Assembly: GCA_020846635.1 (NCBI GenBank)
Contig: JADLDO010000039.1
Location: 248,001-312,000, forward strand
Origin: Caldilineaceae bacterium
Lineage (GTDB): Bacteria > Chloroflexota > Anaerolineae > Caldilineales > Caldilineaceae
DNA length: 64,000 bases
Direction of reading: 5' to 3'
Each line of letters begins with the position of its first letter. Positions within the stretch are counted from its first letter, which is position 1. Positions 46,934-56,489 of this stretch are shown here, in pieces. The notes under the pieces are model-generated. The model was not told where the DNA came from. It saw nothing but the letters and a program-made list of their open reading frames with translations, and searched no databases. Made by a program: the position numbers and the translations under genes.

Positions 46934-47389
46934 CTACAAATAAAGACGGCGTGGAGGAGGGGTCAATACACGCGGATCAAAGAGATGGGAGGTAGAGGTG
47001 TGGCTCAAACGTAGGCGTAGATGAGCGGGGCGAAAAACGAGAAGGATGAGAACAAGCAAGAGGGGCGAAAGAATCGTGATGGCAGAAGTAAGCTCAGGAG
47101 GGAGGGAACGACCGACAGGCTGCGCTGCCGTCTCCGGTTGATCATTCGCATCTGTGCGCGCCTCCTGTTGGTCGGCGCTGTGGTCAATTTTATGATCCTT
47201 GACGACCACTTCTGCGTGCATCGGTGGCGTCATAAAGACAAAGTGCGCCATCCGGTGTGGATGACCAGGCGTTGCCAATGCTCCCCAGCAAATGAAAGGC
47301 AGCACAAATCCCAGCAAAATCGTGTAGGTTGCTGCTAAGAACTTATAGAGCGAACTTTTTGCGAAATCAGCGTGCTGGAACCAAACCAT
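46934..47389 (-). CDS. small membrane protein upstream of the copper locus, unknown function
   Basis: 151 residues. An N-terminal hydrophobic helix (LAATYTILLGFVLPFICWG), a linker with many His and Met (GHPHRMAHFVFMTPPMHAEVVVKDHKIDH) and a second helix (ITILSPLLLVLILLVF). The His/Met-rich loop and the position before the CopC-CopD genes suggest metal handling; this is inference. The ribosome binding site is weak and no homologue was recognised. Confidence 0.55.
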   Translation of the reverse strand: MVWFQHADFAKSSLYKFLAATYTILLGFVLPFICWGALATPGHPHRMAHFVFMTPPMHAEVVVKDHKIDHSADQQEARTDANDQPETAAQPVGRSLPPELTSAITILSPLLLVLILLVFRPAHLRLRLSHTSTSHLFDPRVLTPPPRRLYL

Positions 47390-47602
47390 CTTTCATCATG
47401 TGGTTGTTAGGACAATCGCCTATACGACTGCGCTCTTAGGACAAAACCAGACTGATCATGCATCTACCCGTATCAACAGTATAGCATTATACGCAGCGGG
47501 TTCAGAAGATCACCTGCCAGAAGTCAGGTTCCGCGGGTTGGGTCTGGGGTAAACAGGTAGGAGTTGAGCGTGCGGGGAAGGTAATTCGTTTAGAGATGAG
47601 AC

Positions 47603-47959
47603 TTAACGCGTAACAGATGCCACATGCGTCTGCAACTCCTCGGCAAGCGCATCAGCATTCTGAACTTCGCCGCTACTCGCATCCAATACAATCTGCCCGA
47701 CCCGGTACAAAGCGCCCGATCCAGGTTGCGCAGGGTTGGGCAAACCCAACATGACATCGTAGCGCCAAAAGAGACGTTCTCCCAAGACAAGTTCCGCCGC
47801 AGTCGTACCCAGCAGATTCCCTACATGCTCAAGAAGCCATGCATTTGCCAAGTGCCTCGCAGCTTCGGAATCCATCACCTCGGCTTGGATGTTGATCACC
47901 ACCTGCATACGCGCGCTTGTGCTCTCATGGGCGGGGACTGGGATAATCATGACCGTCAT
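47603..47959 (-). CDS. small protein of unknown function
   Basis: 118 residues from ATG 47959. The pattern VVINIQAEVMDSEAARHLANAWLLEHVGNLLGTTAAEL, then RLFWRYDVMLGLPNP and YRVGQIVLDASSGEVQNADALAEEL, suggests a small alpha/beta fold, somewhat like PepSY-type domains that end in the same V-D-x-x-T-G-E-V strand. A strong AGGAGG lies 11-16 bases upstream of the ATG, closer to an in-frame ATT; the exact start is therefore uncertain. Confidence 0.65.
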   Translation of the reverse strand: MTVMIIPVPAHESTSARMQVVINIQAEVMDSEAARHLANAWLLEHVGNLLGTTAAELVLGERLFWRYDVMLGLPNPAQPGSGALYRVGQIVLDASSGEVQNADALAEELQTHVASVTR

Positions 47960-48138
47960 CAGAATGGCTACCTCCTCACCCAAAGTATAGCACAGAGTAT
48001 GCACACATCCAGGAGTCGTGCATGTACTTGCAAGCCGCGCAGGCCCACAGAGGACAACGCAAAACATCGCAGGATAGCATGACTATCCTGCGATGTTGCT
48101 TAAACAGAGTATTGTGCATCACGCTATCAGCGGATGGA

Positions 48139-48468
48139 CTATTCGCTCAGGTGGCGTTGGATTTGACCCAAAAGTGCGCCCTTAGGCTTGAAGCCGACAA
48201 TGCGCTCCACTGGCTCACCATTCTTAAAGAGCAGCAGCGTGGGGATGCTGAAAACGCCATATGCTGCCGCGGTGCTCTGGTTCTCATCCACGTCCAGCTT
48301 ACCAATCGTCAGCTTACCATCCAACTCTACGGCGAGTTCATCCAAAATTGGGGCAATCTGCCGACAAGGCCCACACCACGTTGCCCAAAAATCGACCAGC
48401 ACAAGCTGATCCGATTCGACAACCATCGTCTCAAAAGTATTATCCGTCACAGGGACCGGCTTGCTCAT
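48139..48468 (-). CDS. trxA: thioredoxin
   Basis: 109 residues, the usual length. Redox motif C32-G-P-C35 in DFWATWCGPCRQIAP, the cis-Pro region FSIPTLLLFKNGEPVERIVG, and the conserved Asp-26. It reduces protein disulfides in the cytoplasm. AGGAG lies 7 bases before ATG. Confidence 0.96.
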   Translation of the reverse strand: MSKPVPVTDNTFETMVVESDQLVLVDFWATWCGPCRQIAPILDELAVELDGKLTIGKLDVDENQSTAAAYGVFSIPTLLLFKNGEPVERIVGFKPKGALLGQIQRHLSE

Positions 48469-48717
48469 GCTTCACTCCTTGATGTCTACTGACTGATTGA
48501 ACCTGGTTTGGCCGCTGCAAACCGGCAAGATCAGTAAGCTGCGGCATACTTGAACTTATCATCGCAAACAATTGCCGATTACGCTGTAAGCCCCACTACG
48601 AAAAACATAGTAGCTAATGACTAGTGTAGCCGCGCTCTATTATTTTGTCAAACACTCCAAGCCAACGCGCGCAATTACAAATTCGCGCAGCGCACATCAT
48701 CACCCGTAGGACAGAGC

Positions 48718-48783
48718 GGACACCATAGGTGGTGTCCCTACGAAGAATGTCTCCTCCCCTACGGACAAGATCCATCGTGTCCG
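48718..48783. repeat. two palindromes of the GGACACC/GGTGTCC dispersed family
   Basis: GGACACCA (48718-48725) pairs perfectly with TGGTGTCC (48730-48737). A second, shorter palindrome CGGACA/TGTCCG is at 48762-48767 and 48778-48783. CTACG flanks occur in both. The first matches the element at 7155-7186. Confidence 0.6.
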
Positions 48784-48836
48784 CTGCCATGCCCTCCGCT
48801 TTTATTTCTTTTTACCAAGAAGGTGTACCACGCCAC

Positions 48837-48865
48837 TTTTCACCCACTATGTCAACCGCTATAAT
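48837..48865 (+). promoter_or_regulatory. candidate sigma-70 promoter of tal
   Basis: TTTTCA (48837-48842), a 17-base spacer and a perfect TATAAT (48860-48865), 41 bases before the tal start codon. Confidence 0.5.
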
Positions 48866-48906
48866 AGAGCGAGTGAATTGAGCAGTATCAACCAAAGGAG
48901 AATCTA

Positions 48907-50028
48907 ATGGACCCAATTCAATCGCTTCACAAGCTAGGTCAGAGTATCTGGCTCGACTATATCGAACGAGGTATGCTGCAATCGGGTGAGTTCAAGCGCC
49001 TGGTCGATATGGGCGTGCGCGGCGTCACATCCAACCCCACCATCTTTCAACAAGCCATCACCAAGAGCGATGCCTACCACGCCGATCTCCAACAGCTTGC
49101 CAAGCAGAGTGACTCACCCAAAGAGATCTTTGAGACACTCGCTATTGCCGACATCAAGGCAGCAGCGGACATTCTGCGTTTGGTCTACGATGCCAGCAAT
49201 GGGCACGATGGTTTTGCCAGCCTGGAGGTTGCGCCCGACCTGGCCCACGACACCGAAGCGACCATCGCCGAGGCGCGCCGGCTGCACAAGGCTGTCAACC
49301 GTCCCAACCTCATGATCAAAGTGCCCGCCACCCTTGCCGGAATCCCCGCCATCCGCCAACTCACCGCTGACGGTGTCAACGTCAACATCACCCTGATCTT
49401 TAGCCTAGAGCGCTATGCAATGGTCATGGATGCCTATCTCAGCGGCCTAGAGGAACGCGTAGCCGTGGGGCAGCCGCTTGACCGCATTGCCTCGGTCGCC
49501 AGCTTCTTTGTCAGCCGCGTCGACACAAACGTCGACAGCCGTCTGGAGAAGCTCGCCAAAAGCTACCCCGACCAGGCGGAGGGTATCCTCGCCCTGCAAG
49601 GCAAAATCGCAGTAGGCAATGCCAAGCTCGCCTACCGCCAATTCCAGCAGGTTTTCATGGGCGCACGTTGGGAACCCTTGAGCGCAGCAGGGGCCCAGTT
49701 GCAGCGTCCGCTTTGGGCCAGCACCAGCACCAAGAACCCCAGCTACCCGGCGCTGCTCTATGTAGACAACCTGATTGGCCCTCACACAATCAACACCATG
49801 CCCCCCAAGACGTTGCAGGACTTCAAAGAGCATGGTGCGCCGACATTGACCGTGAATCAAGGGCTAGAGGCTGTCGAAGCCGACATGGTTGCGCTCGCTA
49901 AATATGGCATTTCCCTGACCGAAGTCACAGATGAGCTAGAGCAAGAGGGCGTGCAAAAGTTCGAGGATTCGTACAACGAGTTGCTCGACGCCATCGCCAA
50001 ACGCCGCGCCGAGCTCGTTGCTGCCTAA
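48907..50028 (+). CDS. tal: transaldolase
   Basis: 373 residues, the longer TalB/Tal-PGI-like class. The Schiff-base lysine is K138 in NLMIKVPATLAGI. Other motifs are GVTSNPTIFQQAI near the N-terminus, NVNITLIFSLERY and ASVASFFVSRVDT. It moves dihydroxyacetone units between sugar phosphates in the non-oxidative pentose phosphate pathway. AAAGGAG lies 6 bases before ATG. A promoter candidate is at 48837-48865. Confidence 0.95.
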   Translation: MDPIQSLHKLGQSIWLDYIERGMLQSGEFKRLVDMGVRGVTSNPTIFQQAITKSDAYHADLQQLAKQSDSPKEIFETLAIADIKAAADILRLVYDASNGHDGFASLEVAPDLAHDTEATIAEARRLHKAVNRPNLMIKVPATLAGIPAIRQLTADGVNVNITLIFSLERYAMVMDAYLSGLEERVAVGQPLDRIASVASFFVSRVDTNVDSRLEKLAKSYPDQAEGILALQGKIAVGNAKLAYRQFQQVFMGARWEPLSAAGAQLQRPLWASTSTKNPSYPALLYVDNLIGPHTINTMPPKTLQDFKEHGAPTLTVNQGLEAVEADMVALAKYGISLTEVTDELEQEGVQKFEDSYNELLDAIAKRRAELVAA

Positions 50029-50041
50029 CATTCGGCTTACC

Positions 50042-50084
50042 CCTTCCCGGAAGCCTAACGCTGTTTCGAGCGCTTCCGGGAAGG
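50042..50084. terminator. hairpin between convergent tal and MoaB-like gene
   Basis: A perfect 12-bp stem, CCTTCCCGGAAG (50042-50053) with CTTCCGGGAAGG (50073-50084). No long T-tract. Confidence 0.55.
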
Positions 50085-50094
50085 TCTATCTTCA

Positions 50095-50778
50095 TTAGGC
50101 CTCACCCGACTTGCCGCGTCGCAAAAATGCTGCAAACTCCTCAGCATTGAGCCCCTTAGAGGCAGGTTTAACCGGCTGACTCTCTGCAGGCATCTCCATT
50201 TCTTCCTCACTCGCCACGATACCGCCCTCATCACCCAGCTCACTGGCGTCATCCCCGCCGCCAATAATCTCCGCCAGCGTTATCGCCTGCGTATCGCCAC
50301 GCAAATGCGCCAGCACATAGGGCAATTCCTCCAGGATCGCTTCCAAGAAAAGCGCCGCAGCCTCGTCTCCGTTCGGCAGATTGACAATCAAGCTGCGCCC
50401 CCGAATCCCGGTCACACCCCGAAAGAGCGAAACACCAGGGAATTCCTCACGCACATACGCGCGCATCGCCTCCGCCAAGCCAGGAACCAGCCGCTCGACC
50501 ACTGCCGAGGTCGCTTCCGGCACGATCTCTTGGCTACTCAGCCCTGCTGCGGGCAGTGTTCCTCCGATGGTAAGCACCAAGTCCAATTCATCTTCATCAC
50601 ACCACTTGCACAGCGTATTCTCCAGCCAGCGGCGCTCGCTGGCGGCATAGCTCTCCTGCTGGATCACCACGCGCCGCAGCGAGCTGATTAAAGCCCTGCT
50701 CACGGCTTCACCGGCTGCCGGGTCGAGCCGTGGCACATGCAGCAGCCCGGTACGGATAAAAGGTTGGGGCGTTCCCAT
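50095..50778 (-). CDS. MogA/MoaB-like molybdopterin-binding domain protein
   Basis: 227 residues. The MoCF-binding fold is seen at about 5-165, with DLVLTIGGTLPAAGLSSQEIVPEAT (the family has T-T-G-G-T-G), VVERLVPGLAEAMR and RGVTGIRGRSLIVNLPNGDEAA. The last about 60 residues are an acidic linker and a short Lys/Arg tail absent from MoaB. Family members adenylylate molybdopterin or act as cofactor-binding proteins; no other moa/mog gene is nearby. GAGGAG precedes ATG. Confidence 0.82.
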   Translation of the reverse strand: MGTPQPFIRTGLLHVPRLDPAAGEAVSRALISSLRRVVIQQESYAASERRWLENTLCKWCDEDELDLVLTIGGTLPAAGLSSQEIVPEATSAVVERLVPGLAEAMRAYVREEFPGVSLFRGVTGIRGRSLIVNLPNGDEAAALFLEAILEELPYVLAHLRGDTQAITLAEIIGGGDDASELGDEGGIVASEEEMEMPAESQPVKPASKGLNAEEFAAFLRRGKSGEA

Positions 50779-50829
50779 CGTCTTCTCCTCAACTTTGCGG
50801 AAACTTGCGGAAGCCTACGGAGCCAATAC

Positions 50830-50871
50830 AAAAGCCCCCAGACAAGCAGCGAACGCTGCGGCCTGAAGGCT
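50830..50871 (-). terminator. probable terminator at the end of the ribosomal cluster
   Basis: An imperfect stem with core GCAGC/GCTGC (50846-50859) and outer AGCC/GGCT pairs leads on the minus strand into TTTT, 67 bases past the rpsI stop. Confidence 0.5.
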
Positions 50872-50937
50872 CATGCTTCTATACGGTTGTGCAGTGCTAC
50901 TTGGCTGCACATCTACCTTACAGCCAAACCTTGCGGA

Positions 50938-51327
50938 TTAGCGCTTGGTGTATTGTGGAGCCTTGCGTGCGCGCTTCAGACCTGGTTTCTTACGTTCCTT
51001 CGCACGCGCATCGCGGGTCAAGAAGCCTGCCGACTTGAGCACGCCGCGCAGGTTCGGATCGCTCTCAATCAACGCGCGCGCAATACCCAGACGCACCGCA
51101 CCGGCCTGACCCCCTTCACCGCCGCCATGCACCTTGACGCTGATGTTCAAGGTTGCCTCGGCTCCCACCAACTGCAAGGGTTGGTGGATGGTCATCTGGT
51201 CCAATGCTCGCCCAAAATGCTGCTCCATGGGCTTGTCGTTGACCACAATTTCGCCTGTGCCGGGGTAAATGCGAACACGCGCCGTTGCCGTCTTGCGCCG
51301 CCCCACAGCCTCGATATACGTTGCCAT
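50938..51327 (-). CDS. rpsI: 30S ribosomal protein S9
   Basis: 129 residues with YIEAVGRRKTATARVRIYPG at the N-terminus, GGGEGGQAGAVRLGIARAL, and the basic tail GLKRARKAPQYTKR that reaches the P-site tRNA. AGGAGG precedes ATG. It follows rplM by 10 bases, the standard L13-S9 pair. Confidence 0.97.
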   Translation of the reverse strand: MATYIEAVGRRKTATARVRIYPGTGEIVVNDKPMEQHFGRALDQMTIHQPLQLVGAEATLNISVKVHGGGEGGQAGAVRLGIARALIESDPNLRGVLKSAGFLTRDARAKERKKPGLKRARKAPQYTKR

Positions 51328-51337
51328 ACAATTCCTC

Positions 51338-51772
51338 CTAGAGGTCCAAGACCTTGGGCTGCTGCGCCTCGTGCGGGTGTTCGCCGCCGGGATAGATGCG
51401 CAATTTCTTCATTTGGGCACGTCCTAGCTTGGTCTTGGGCATCATGCCCTTGACCGCAGCCATGAGTACCCGGTCCGGGAAGCGGTCAAGCTGCTCACGC
51501 ATTGTGCGGCTCTTCAACCCACCCGGATAGCGCGAGTGGCGATAATAGCGGACCGTGTCCAGCTTGTCACCCGTTACCAGAATCTTCTCGCAATTTGTCA
51601 CCACCACAAAGTCCCCGGCGTCCAAATGGGGGCTAAAGGTTGGCTTGTGCTTGCCGCGCAATATTTTAGCAATCTCCGAAGCCAGACGCCCCAGGGTTTG
51701 TCCTGCGGCATCCACCACCCACCATTCGCGGGCGGCAGCGGCTTCTTCGGCGCTTGGACTGAATGTCTTCAC
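51338..51772 (-). CDS. rplM: 50S ribosomal protein L13
   Basis: 144 residues; WWVVDAAGQTLGRLASEIAKILRGKHKP and GMMPKTKLGRAQMKKLRIYPGGEHPHEAQQP are the L13 hallmarks. The start is GTG with GAGGAG upstream. An assembly protein of the large subunit. Tandem CAGTTAAC repeats lie upstream at 51862-51879. Confidence 0.97.
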   Translation of the reverse strand: MKTFSPSAEEAAAAREWWVVDAAGQTLGRLASEIAKILRGKHKPTFSPHLDAGDFVVVTNCEKILVTGDKLDTVRYYRHSRYPGGLKSRTMREQLDRFPDRVLMAAVKGMMPKTKLGRAQMKKLRIYPGGEHPHEAQQPKVLDL

Positions 51773-51861
51773 GCTTCAACTCCTCTTCACCAGTTTGAAC
51801 AACACTCGTTTGTTTCACTCGCCAACCCAAAGCCGGCGAATATTTGCTTGCCCTACTACAC

Positions 51862-51879
51862 CAGTTAACTCAGTTAACA
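51862..51879. repeat. 9-nt tandem duplication upstream of rplM
   Basis: CAGTTAACT (51862-51870) and CAGTTAACA (51871-51879), with a third CTGTTAAC at 51884-51891. Confidence 0.7.
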
Positions 51880-51897
51880 AAACCTGTTAACGTACTG

Positions 51898-52743
51898 CTA
51901 TCTATTTCGGCTCCACGGATCAAGATGATCCGGGTAAACCACCTGCGCTAAGAGCAGCCCCTTAGGAGAGGCCGGTGGCGCTGTGCGGCTGCGATCGCGT
52001 GCGGCAAGCGCATCTGCCACAGCGGCAAGCGACCATTCAGAGCGCCCAACCGCCAAAAACGTCCCCACCAAACAACGCACCATGTTGCGTAAAAAGCCAT
52101 TGGCCGTAATCGTCAAGACCAGCCGCTTCGGCGGCGAGGCTTCCAAGCTTGGCAGCGATTCTGTGACCACCTGCCAATCGGCATCCATCACCCGGCGTAT
52201 GGTACTTTCGCCCTGAGTCGGCAGGCCAAAGGTGGCAAAATCGTGTTCCCCCACCATCAATTTTGTCGCGGCCTGCATTGCGCCTACATCCAGCGGGTGT
52301 GATACATAGAGCGCAAAACGGTCAGTCAGCGGTGAGCGTCCCAGGGTTGCCTGGTTGCCCTCAACGACGCTGTAGCGATAGGTACGCTGCTGTGCGCTAA
52401 AGCGGGGATGAAACCCCACAGGCGCAACCGTCACCCCATGTACCGTAATCGCTGGTGGCAAATGCGCATTCCACGCGCTTTGCAGCTTCTCCAGCGAATG
52501 ACGCCAGCGCAGTTGTACCGCCACTACCTGCCCGCAGGCATGAACGCCCGCATCTGTGCGCCCGGCCCCGGCCACTCGGCCCAGAGGCTCGCAAAAACGC
52601 GCCAGCGCGTTTTCCAACGCCCCCTGGATGGTGGGGACACCTGCTTGCACCTGAAAGCCGTGGTAATCGGTGCCATCATAGGTCACGACCGCCGCGACAT
52701 TCAGCGCCCCCTCTTGGTACGGGGCCTGCACAGTGCCAACCAC
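51898..52743 (-). CDS. truA: tRNA pseudouridine(38-40) synthase TruA
   Basis: 281 residues. N-terminal VVTYDGTDYHGFQVQ, the catalytic Asp in GAGRTDAGVHACGQV, and NGFLRNMVRCLVGTFLAVG near the end. It isomerises uridines 38-40 of the tRNA anticodon arm. The start is a GTG, at 52743 or a few codons later, with only a weak ribosome binding site; it sits 20 bases after rplQ. The rplQ-truA-rplM-rpsI order is common in bacteria. Confidence 0.94.
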   Translation of the reverse strand: MVGTVQAPYQEGALNVAAVVTYDGTDYHGFQVQAGVPTIQGALENALARFCEPLGRVAGAGRTDAGVHACGQVVAVQLRWRHSLEKLQSAWNAHLPPAITVHGVTVAPVGFHPRFSAQQRTYRYSVVEGNQATLGRSPLTDRFALYVSHPLDVGAMQAATKLMVGEHDFATFGLPTQGESTIRRVMDADWQVVTESLPSLEASPPKRLVLTITANGFLRNMVRCLVGTFLAVGRSEWSLAAVADALAARDRSRTAPPASPKGLLLAQVVYPDHLDPWSRNR

Positions 52744-52763
52744 CTGCCCACTCGCAACCTGGC

Positions 52764-53153
52764 TTATGAAACCGCGGCTTCGCCTTCCACCAATTCGATG
52801 ATCGCCATATCAGCGGCATCGCCCTGGCGCTTTCCAATCTTAATGATGCGCGTATAGCCACCATTACGCTCGGCAAAGCGTGGGGCAATCTCATCAAAGA
52901 CCTTCTTAGCAACGGTCTTGTCGTTGAGAAAGGCCACCAACTGCCGCTGCGCATGGACACGCGCGCCACCGTCCGCCAGACCATGCTTGGCCTTCGTAAT
53001 CAGCTTTTCCGCCTCAGAGCGGATGGCGCGTGCCTTTGCCTCGGTGGTCGTAATACGACCGTGAAGGTACAACTCCCGCACAAGGTTGCGGAAGAGCGCC
53101 TTACGATGGCCGGCATCGCGGCCCAGAATACGTCCTGCAATTCGATGTCGCAT
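52764..53153 (-). CDS. rplQ: 50S ribosomal protein L17
   Basis: 129 residues; RILGRDAGHRKALFRNLVRELYLHGRITTTEAKA at the N-terminus and YTRIIKIGKRQGDAADMAIIELV at the C-terminus. Positioned after rpoA as in most bacteria, with a 132-base gap between them. Confidence 0.97.
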   Translation of the reverse strand: MRHRIAGRILGRDAGHRKALFRNLVRELYLHGRITTTEAKARAIRSEAEKLITKAKHGLADGGARVHAQRQLVAFLNDKTVAKKVFDEIAPRFAERNGGYTRIIKIGKRQGDAADMAIIELVEGEAAVS

Positions 53154-53285
53154 GATAACCCATTCCCGCTAATTGAATCGTTCTGTTTTTTTGACGACGC
53201 CCACAGCGACACAGACCCTCTAATCACAAGGTCATTTGCTTACCTGGCGTCACAAATCACCAGAGCGCACACTTATTCGCCACGC

Positions 53286-54335
53286 TTAGGCGCTAACTTC
53301 GTCCTGCTCATCTTCGGCCAGATCATCAACGAGGTCATCGTCGTTCTCATCGCCATTTTCACTGTTCGAACTACTGCCGGCAAAGAAGGCGCTCAAATCC
53401 ACCCCTGGCACATTCAGATAGTTCTTTTCACGCAACTTGTCGACAAGCTCATCCAGGGACTTCTTGCCGAAGTTGCGAATGGCGAGCATTTCATCTTCGC
53501 CCTTTTCCATGCGCCGCAAGATCTCACCGACCTTTGTAATCCCTGCCCGCTTGAGACAGTTATAAGCACGCACGGTCAATTCCAACTCTTCGATGGGCGC
53601 ATCATAGATTCGAGCGGGAATGCCCTCTTCTTCTTCGACGGTCTGCTCCACCTCGACCACCCTCGCCCCTGCCAAGAGGGTCAGATGTTGCACCAGGATC
53701 TCCGCCGAGGAACGCAAAGCGTCTTCGGGCGAGATCGTGCCATCGGTCCAAATTTCCAGGTTCAACCGGTCATAGTCGGTCTGTTGTCCAATACGAGTGC
53801 GTTCCACTCGATAGGCAGCCTTTTTCACCGGGCTAAAGATGGCGTCCACAGGAATCTCACCCAACGGCAAGCGGGTGCGATCCTCTGCCGGGCTATAACC
53901 GCGCCCCACATTGACCACCATCTCAATATCCAAGTCAACGTCGTTGGAATCTGCGGTCAGCAAATACTGATCGGGATTCACAACTTCGACCTCGGGCGGG
54001 CAAACCAAGTCACCCGCTGTCACCGGCCCTTCGTGCTTAATCTCTACATAGATATGCACAGGGTCTTCGCTGCGGCTAATCAACCGGATCTGCTTAACAT
54101 TCAAAATGAGCCGGGTCATATCTTCCCGCACATGGGGAATCGCCGTAAACTCATGATGAACGCCATTGAGCCGAATTGAGGTCACAGCCGCACCCGGAAG
54201 CGTGGACAACAGGACACGCCGCAGGGCATTGCCCAACGTGATCCCATAGCCACTTTCCAAAGGGCTGATGATAAAATGGCCGTAGTTACGAGAACTGGCC
54301 CCAACTTCAATTTTTGGTAAAACCATGTTCAACAA
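53286..54335 (-). CDS. rpoA: RNA polymerase alpha subunit
   Basis: 349 residues. The N-terminal dimerisation domain contains ESGYGITLGNALRRVLLSTLPGAA; the C-terminal domain has IEELELTVRAYNCLKRAGITKVGEIL and NFGKKSLDELVDKL, which contacts UP elements and activators. An acidic tail of roughly 28 residues (..ENDDDLVDDLAEDEQDEVSA) is added. TTG 54335 is kept because GGAGG lies 7 bases before it; the more usual MVLPKIE start would be at 54326, 16 bases away from that site. Confidence 0.97.
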   Translation of the reverse strand: MLNMVLPKIEVGASSRNYGHFIISPLESGYGITLGNALRRVLLSTLPGAAVTSIRLNGVHHEFTAIPHVREDMTRLILNVKQIRLISRSEDPVHIYVEIKHEGPVTAGDLVCPPEVEVVNPDQYLLTADSNDVDLDIEMVVNVGRGYSPAEDRTRLPLGEIPVDAIFSPVKKAAYRVERTRIGQQTDYDRLNLEIWTDGTISPEDALRSSAEILVQHLTLLAGARVVEVEQTVEEEEGIPARIYDAPIEELELTVRAYNCLKRAGITKVGEILRRMEKGEDEMLAIRNFGKKSLDELVDKLREKNYLNVPGVDLSAFFAGSSSNSENGDENDDDLVDDLAEDEQDEVSA

Positions 54336-54518
54336 GAGCGCCCCTCCCTACTGTGAACACACGCCGACCCTGTAGGCCTGCCGGCCGGTGTGTAAATAGC
54401 AACCACAGTTGTGACAGACCTGCTAAGTCTTATTCTAGATAGGCCTATCCGTCTTGGCGGTCGTGCCGTTGCGGCGGCGACCGCCACCCCGACCTCGACC
54501 CCCCATCGCCACGACCGC

Positions 54519-55154
<636 letters not shown>

Positions 55155-55162
55155 CTTTCCTC

Positions 55163-55202
55163 CAGCAAATCGCTTTATTCTTCAGTAAATCGCAATTGAG
55201 CC
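55163..55202. repeat. 20-nt degenerate tandem duplication upstream of rpsD
   Basis: CAGCAAATCGC (55163) and CAGTAAATCGC (55183) start two 20-nt units. Confidence 0.5.
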
Positions 55203-55325
55203 ACAGGCCAAAAGTAAACAGCCCGGACCCAATGCTGTGAGAGCAGACAGCTTCTTGAACACTGCCTGCTCGCGCATGTGCCTGTTTCGCCTTTGCGCCC
55301 TCTTGCCGGTCGCGACCGGCCTGCT

Positions 55326-55730
55326 TTAGACGCGGCGCTTTTTGGGCGGGCGACAGCCGTTATGCGGCAGCGGTGTAATGTCGGTAATCGACGTCACAGC
55401 CAACCCACCAGCCTGGAGCGACCGGATTGAACTTTCGCGGCCTGGCCCAGGTCCTTTGACAAAGACATCAACCTCCCGCACGTTGAATTCGCTGCGGGCG
55501 GCATTTGCTGCGCTTTGCGCGGCCAACTGGGCAGCAAAGGGCGTAGACTTGCGGCTGCCCTTAAAGCCACTGCTGCCACTGCTTGCCCAACAGAGCGTAT
55601 TGCCCTGCATGTCAGTAATGGTTACAATGGTATTGTTAAACGACGCATGAATATGCGCCTGCCCGTGCGGTACATTCTTGCGCTCGCGTCGGGTTACCCG
55701 ACGGTCACGACGGCGTTGCGGTCGAGCCAC
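55326..55730 (-). CDS. rpsK: 30S ribosomal protein S11
   Basis: 134 residues; GQAHIHASFNNTIVTITDMQGNTLCWASSG, then FKGSRKSTPFAAQLAA and the C-terminal DITPLPHNGCRPPKKRRV. The start is GTG with AGGAGGGACA upstream. Confidence 0.97.
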   Translation of the reverse strand: MARPQRRRDRRVTRRERKNVPHGQAHIHASFNNTIVTITDMQGNTLCWASSGSSGFKGSRKSTPFAAQLAAQSAANAARSEFNVREVDVFVKGPGPGRESSIRSLQAGGLAVTSITDITPLPHNGCRPPKKRRV

Positions 55731-55969
55731 TGTCCCTCCTCAAGTTTGTTTTCAACGATCCACGCCAGCGATCTTCCTGGCATGCCGGCCACCAATGGCC
55801 TATTAATTCTCTCTACAACCAAGATGCACCTCACCACACGGTGAGCGCATCACCATTCCAGGTAAATAAGATGCCGCGCCACCATAGAGGTGACGCAGAT
55901 CCGTTTGTTGGGTATACCCCAGAGGCCAAGACGCCAGACCGCACAAAGCAGCCTGGGCCGAGCCTATCA

Positions 55970-56347
55970 CTACTTGCGGGCCTTCTTCTTGCCGGCGACC
56001 GTACGTTTGACACCACGACGGGTGCGGGCATTGGTGCGCGTGCGCTGCCCGCGAGCGGGCAAATTGCGACGATGGCGCAGACCCCGATAGCAGCCGATTT
56101 CCATCAGCCGCTTAATGTTCATATTGACTTCACGGCGCAAGTCACCCTCGACCTGATAATTGCGGTCGATGTACTCGCGCAACCGTGTCAACTGATTCTC
56201 GTCCAGGTCCCGAACCCGCACAGTCGGGTCAATCTGGGTTGCCTCAAGAATCTGTTGGCTGGTGGTGCGCCCGATCCCATAGATATAGGTGAGCGCGATC
56301 TCAACCCGCTTATCACGCGGAATGTCGACGCCTGCGATACGTGCCAT
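55970..56347 (-). CDS. rpsM: 30S ribosomal protein S13
   Basis: 125 residues; MARIAGVDIPRDKRVEIALTYIYGIG, then CYRGLRHRRNLPARGQRTRTNARTR. It contacts the P-site tRNA and the inter-subunit bridge. A 239-base gap separates it from rpsK downstream, wide for this operon. Confidence 0.97.
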   Translation of the reverse strand: MARIAGVDIPRDKRVEIALTYIYGIGRTTSQQILEATQIDPTVRVRDLDENQLTRLREYIDRNYQVEGDLRREVNMNIKRLMEIGCYRGLRHRRNLPARGQRTRTNARTRRGVKRTVAGKKKARK

Positions 56348-56375
56348 GCTGATACCCCTTATCTATGCCTGTGGC

Positions 56376-56489
56376 CTAGCCCTGACGTTGCTTGTGCTTT
56401 GGGTTGATGCACAGCACATAGAGCACGCCGCGCCGCCGCACCACTTTACAATTCTCACACATCCGCTTTACAGAAGGTCGAACTTTCAT
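56376..56489 (-). CDS. rpmJ: 50S ribosomal protein L36
   Basis: 37 residues starting MKVRPSVKRMCENCKVV. Zinc ligands are C11, C14, C27 and H32 (the zinc-binding form). AAGGA lies 9 bases before ATG. It lies between map and rpsM, and infA, which normally precedes it, is absent. Confidence 0.96.
   Translation of the reverse strand: MKVRPSVKRMCENCKVVRRRGVLYVLCINPKHKQRQG

Larger units (their letters stand above)
48469..48906. other. intergenic region between divergent trxA and tal
   Basis: 438 bases. It carries two tandem palindromes of the GGACACC family (48718-48737 and 48762-48783) and the tal promoter candidate. No gene recognised. Confidence 0.55.

Noticed and set aside
47021..47338. 105-codon plus-strand frame with two cysteine-containing segments
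   Set aside because: It is the shadow of the minus-strand membrane protein at 46934-47389, which has the better signal-peptide and membrane pattern.
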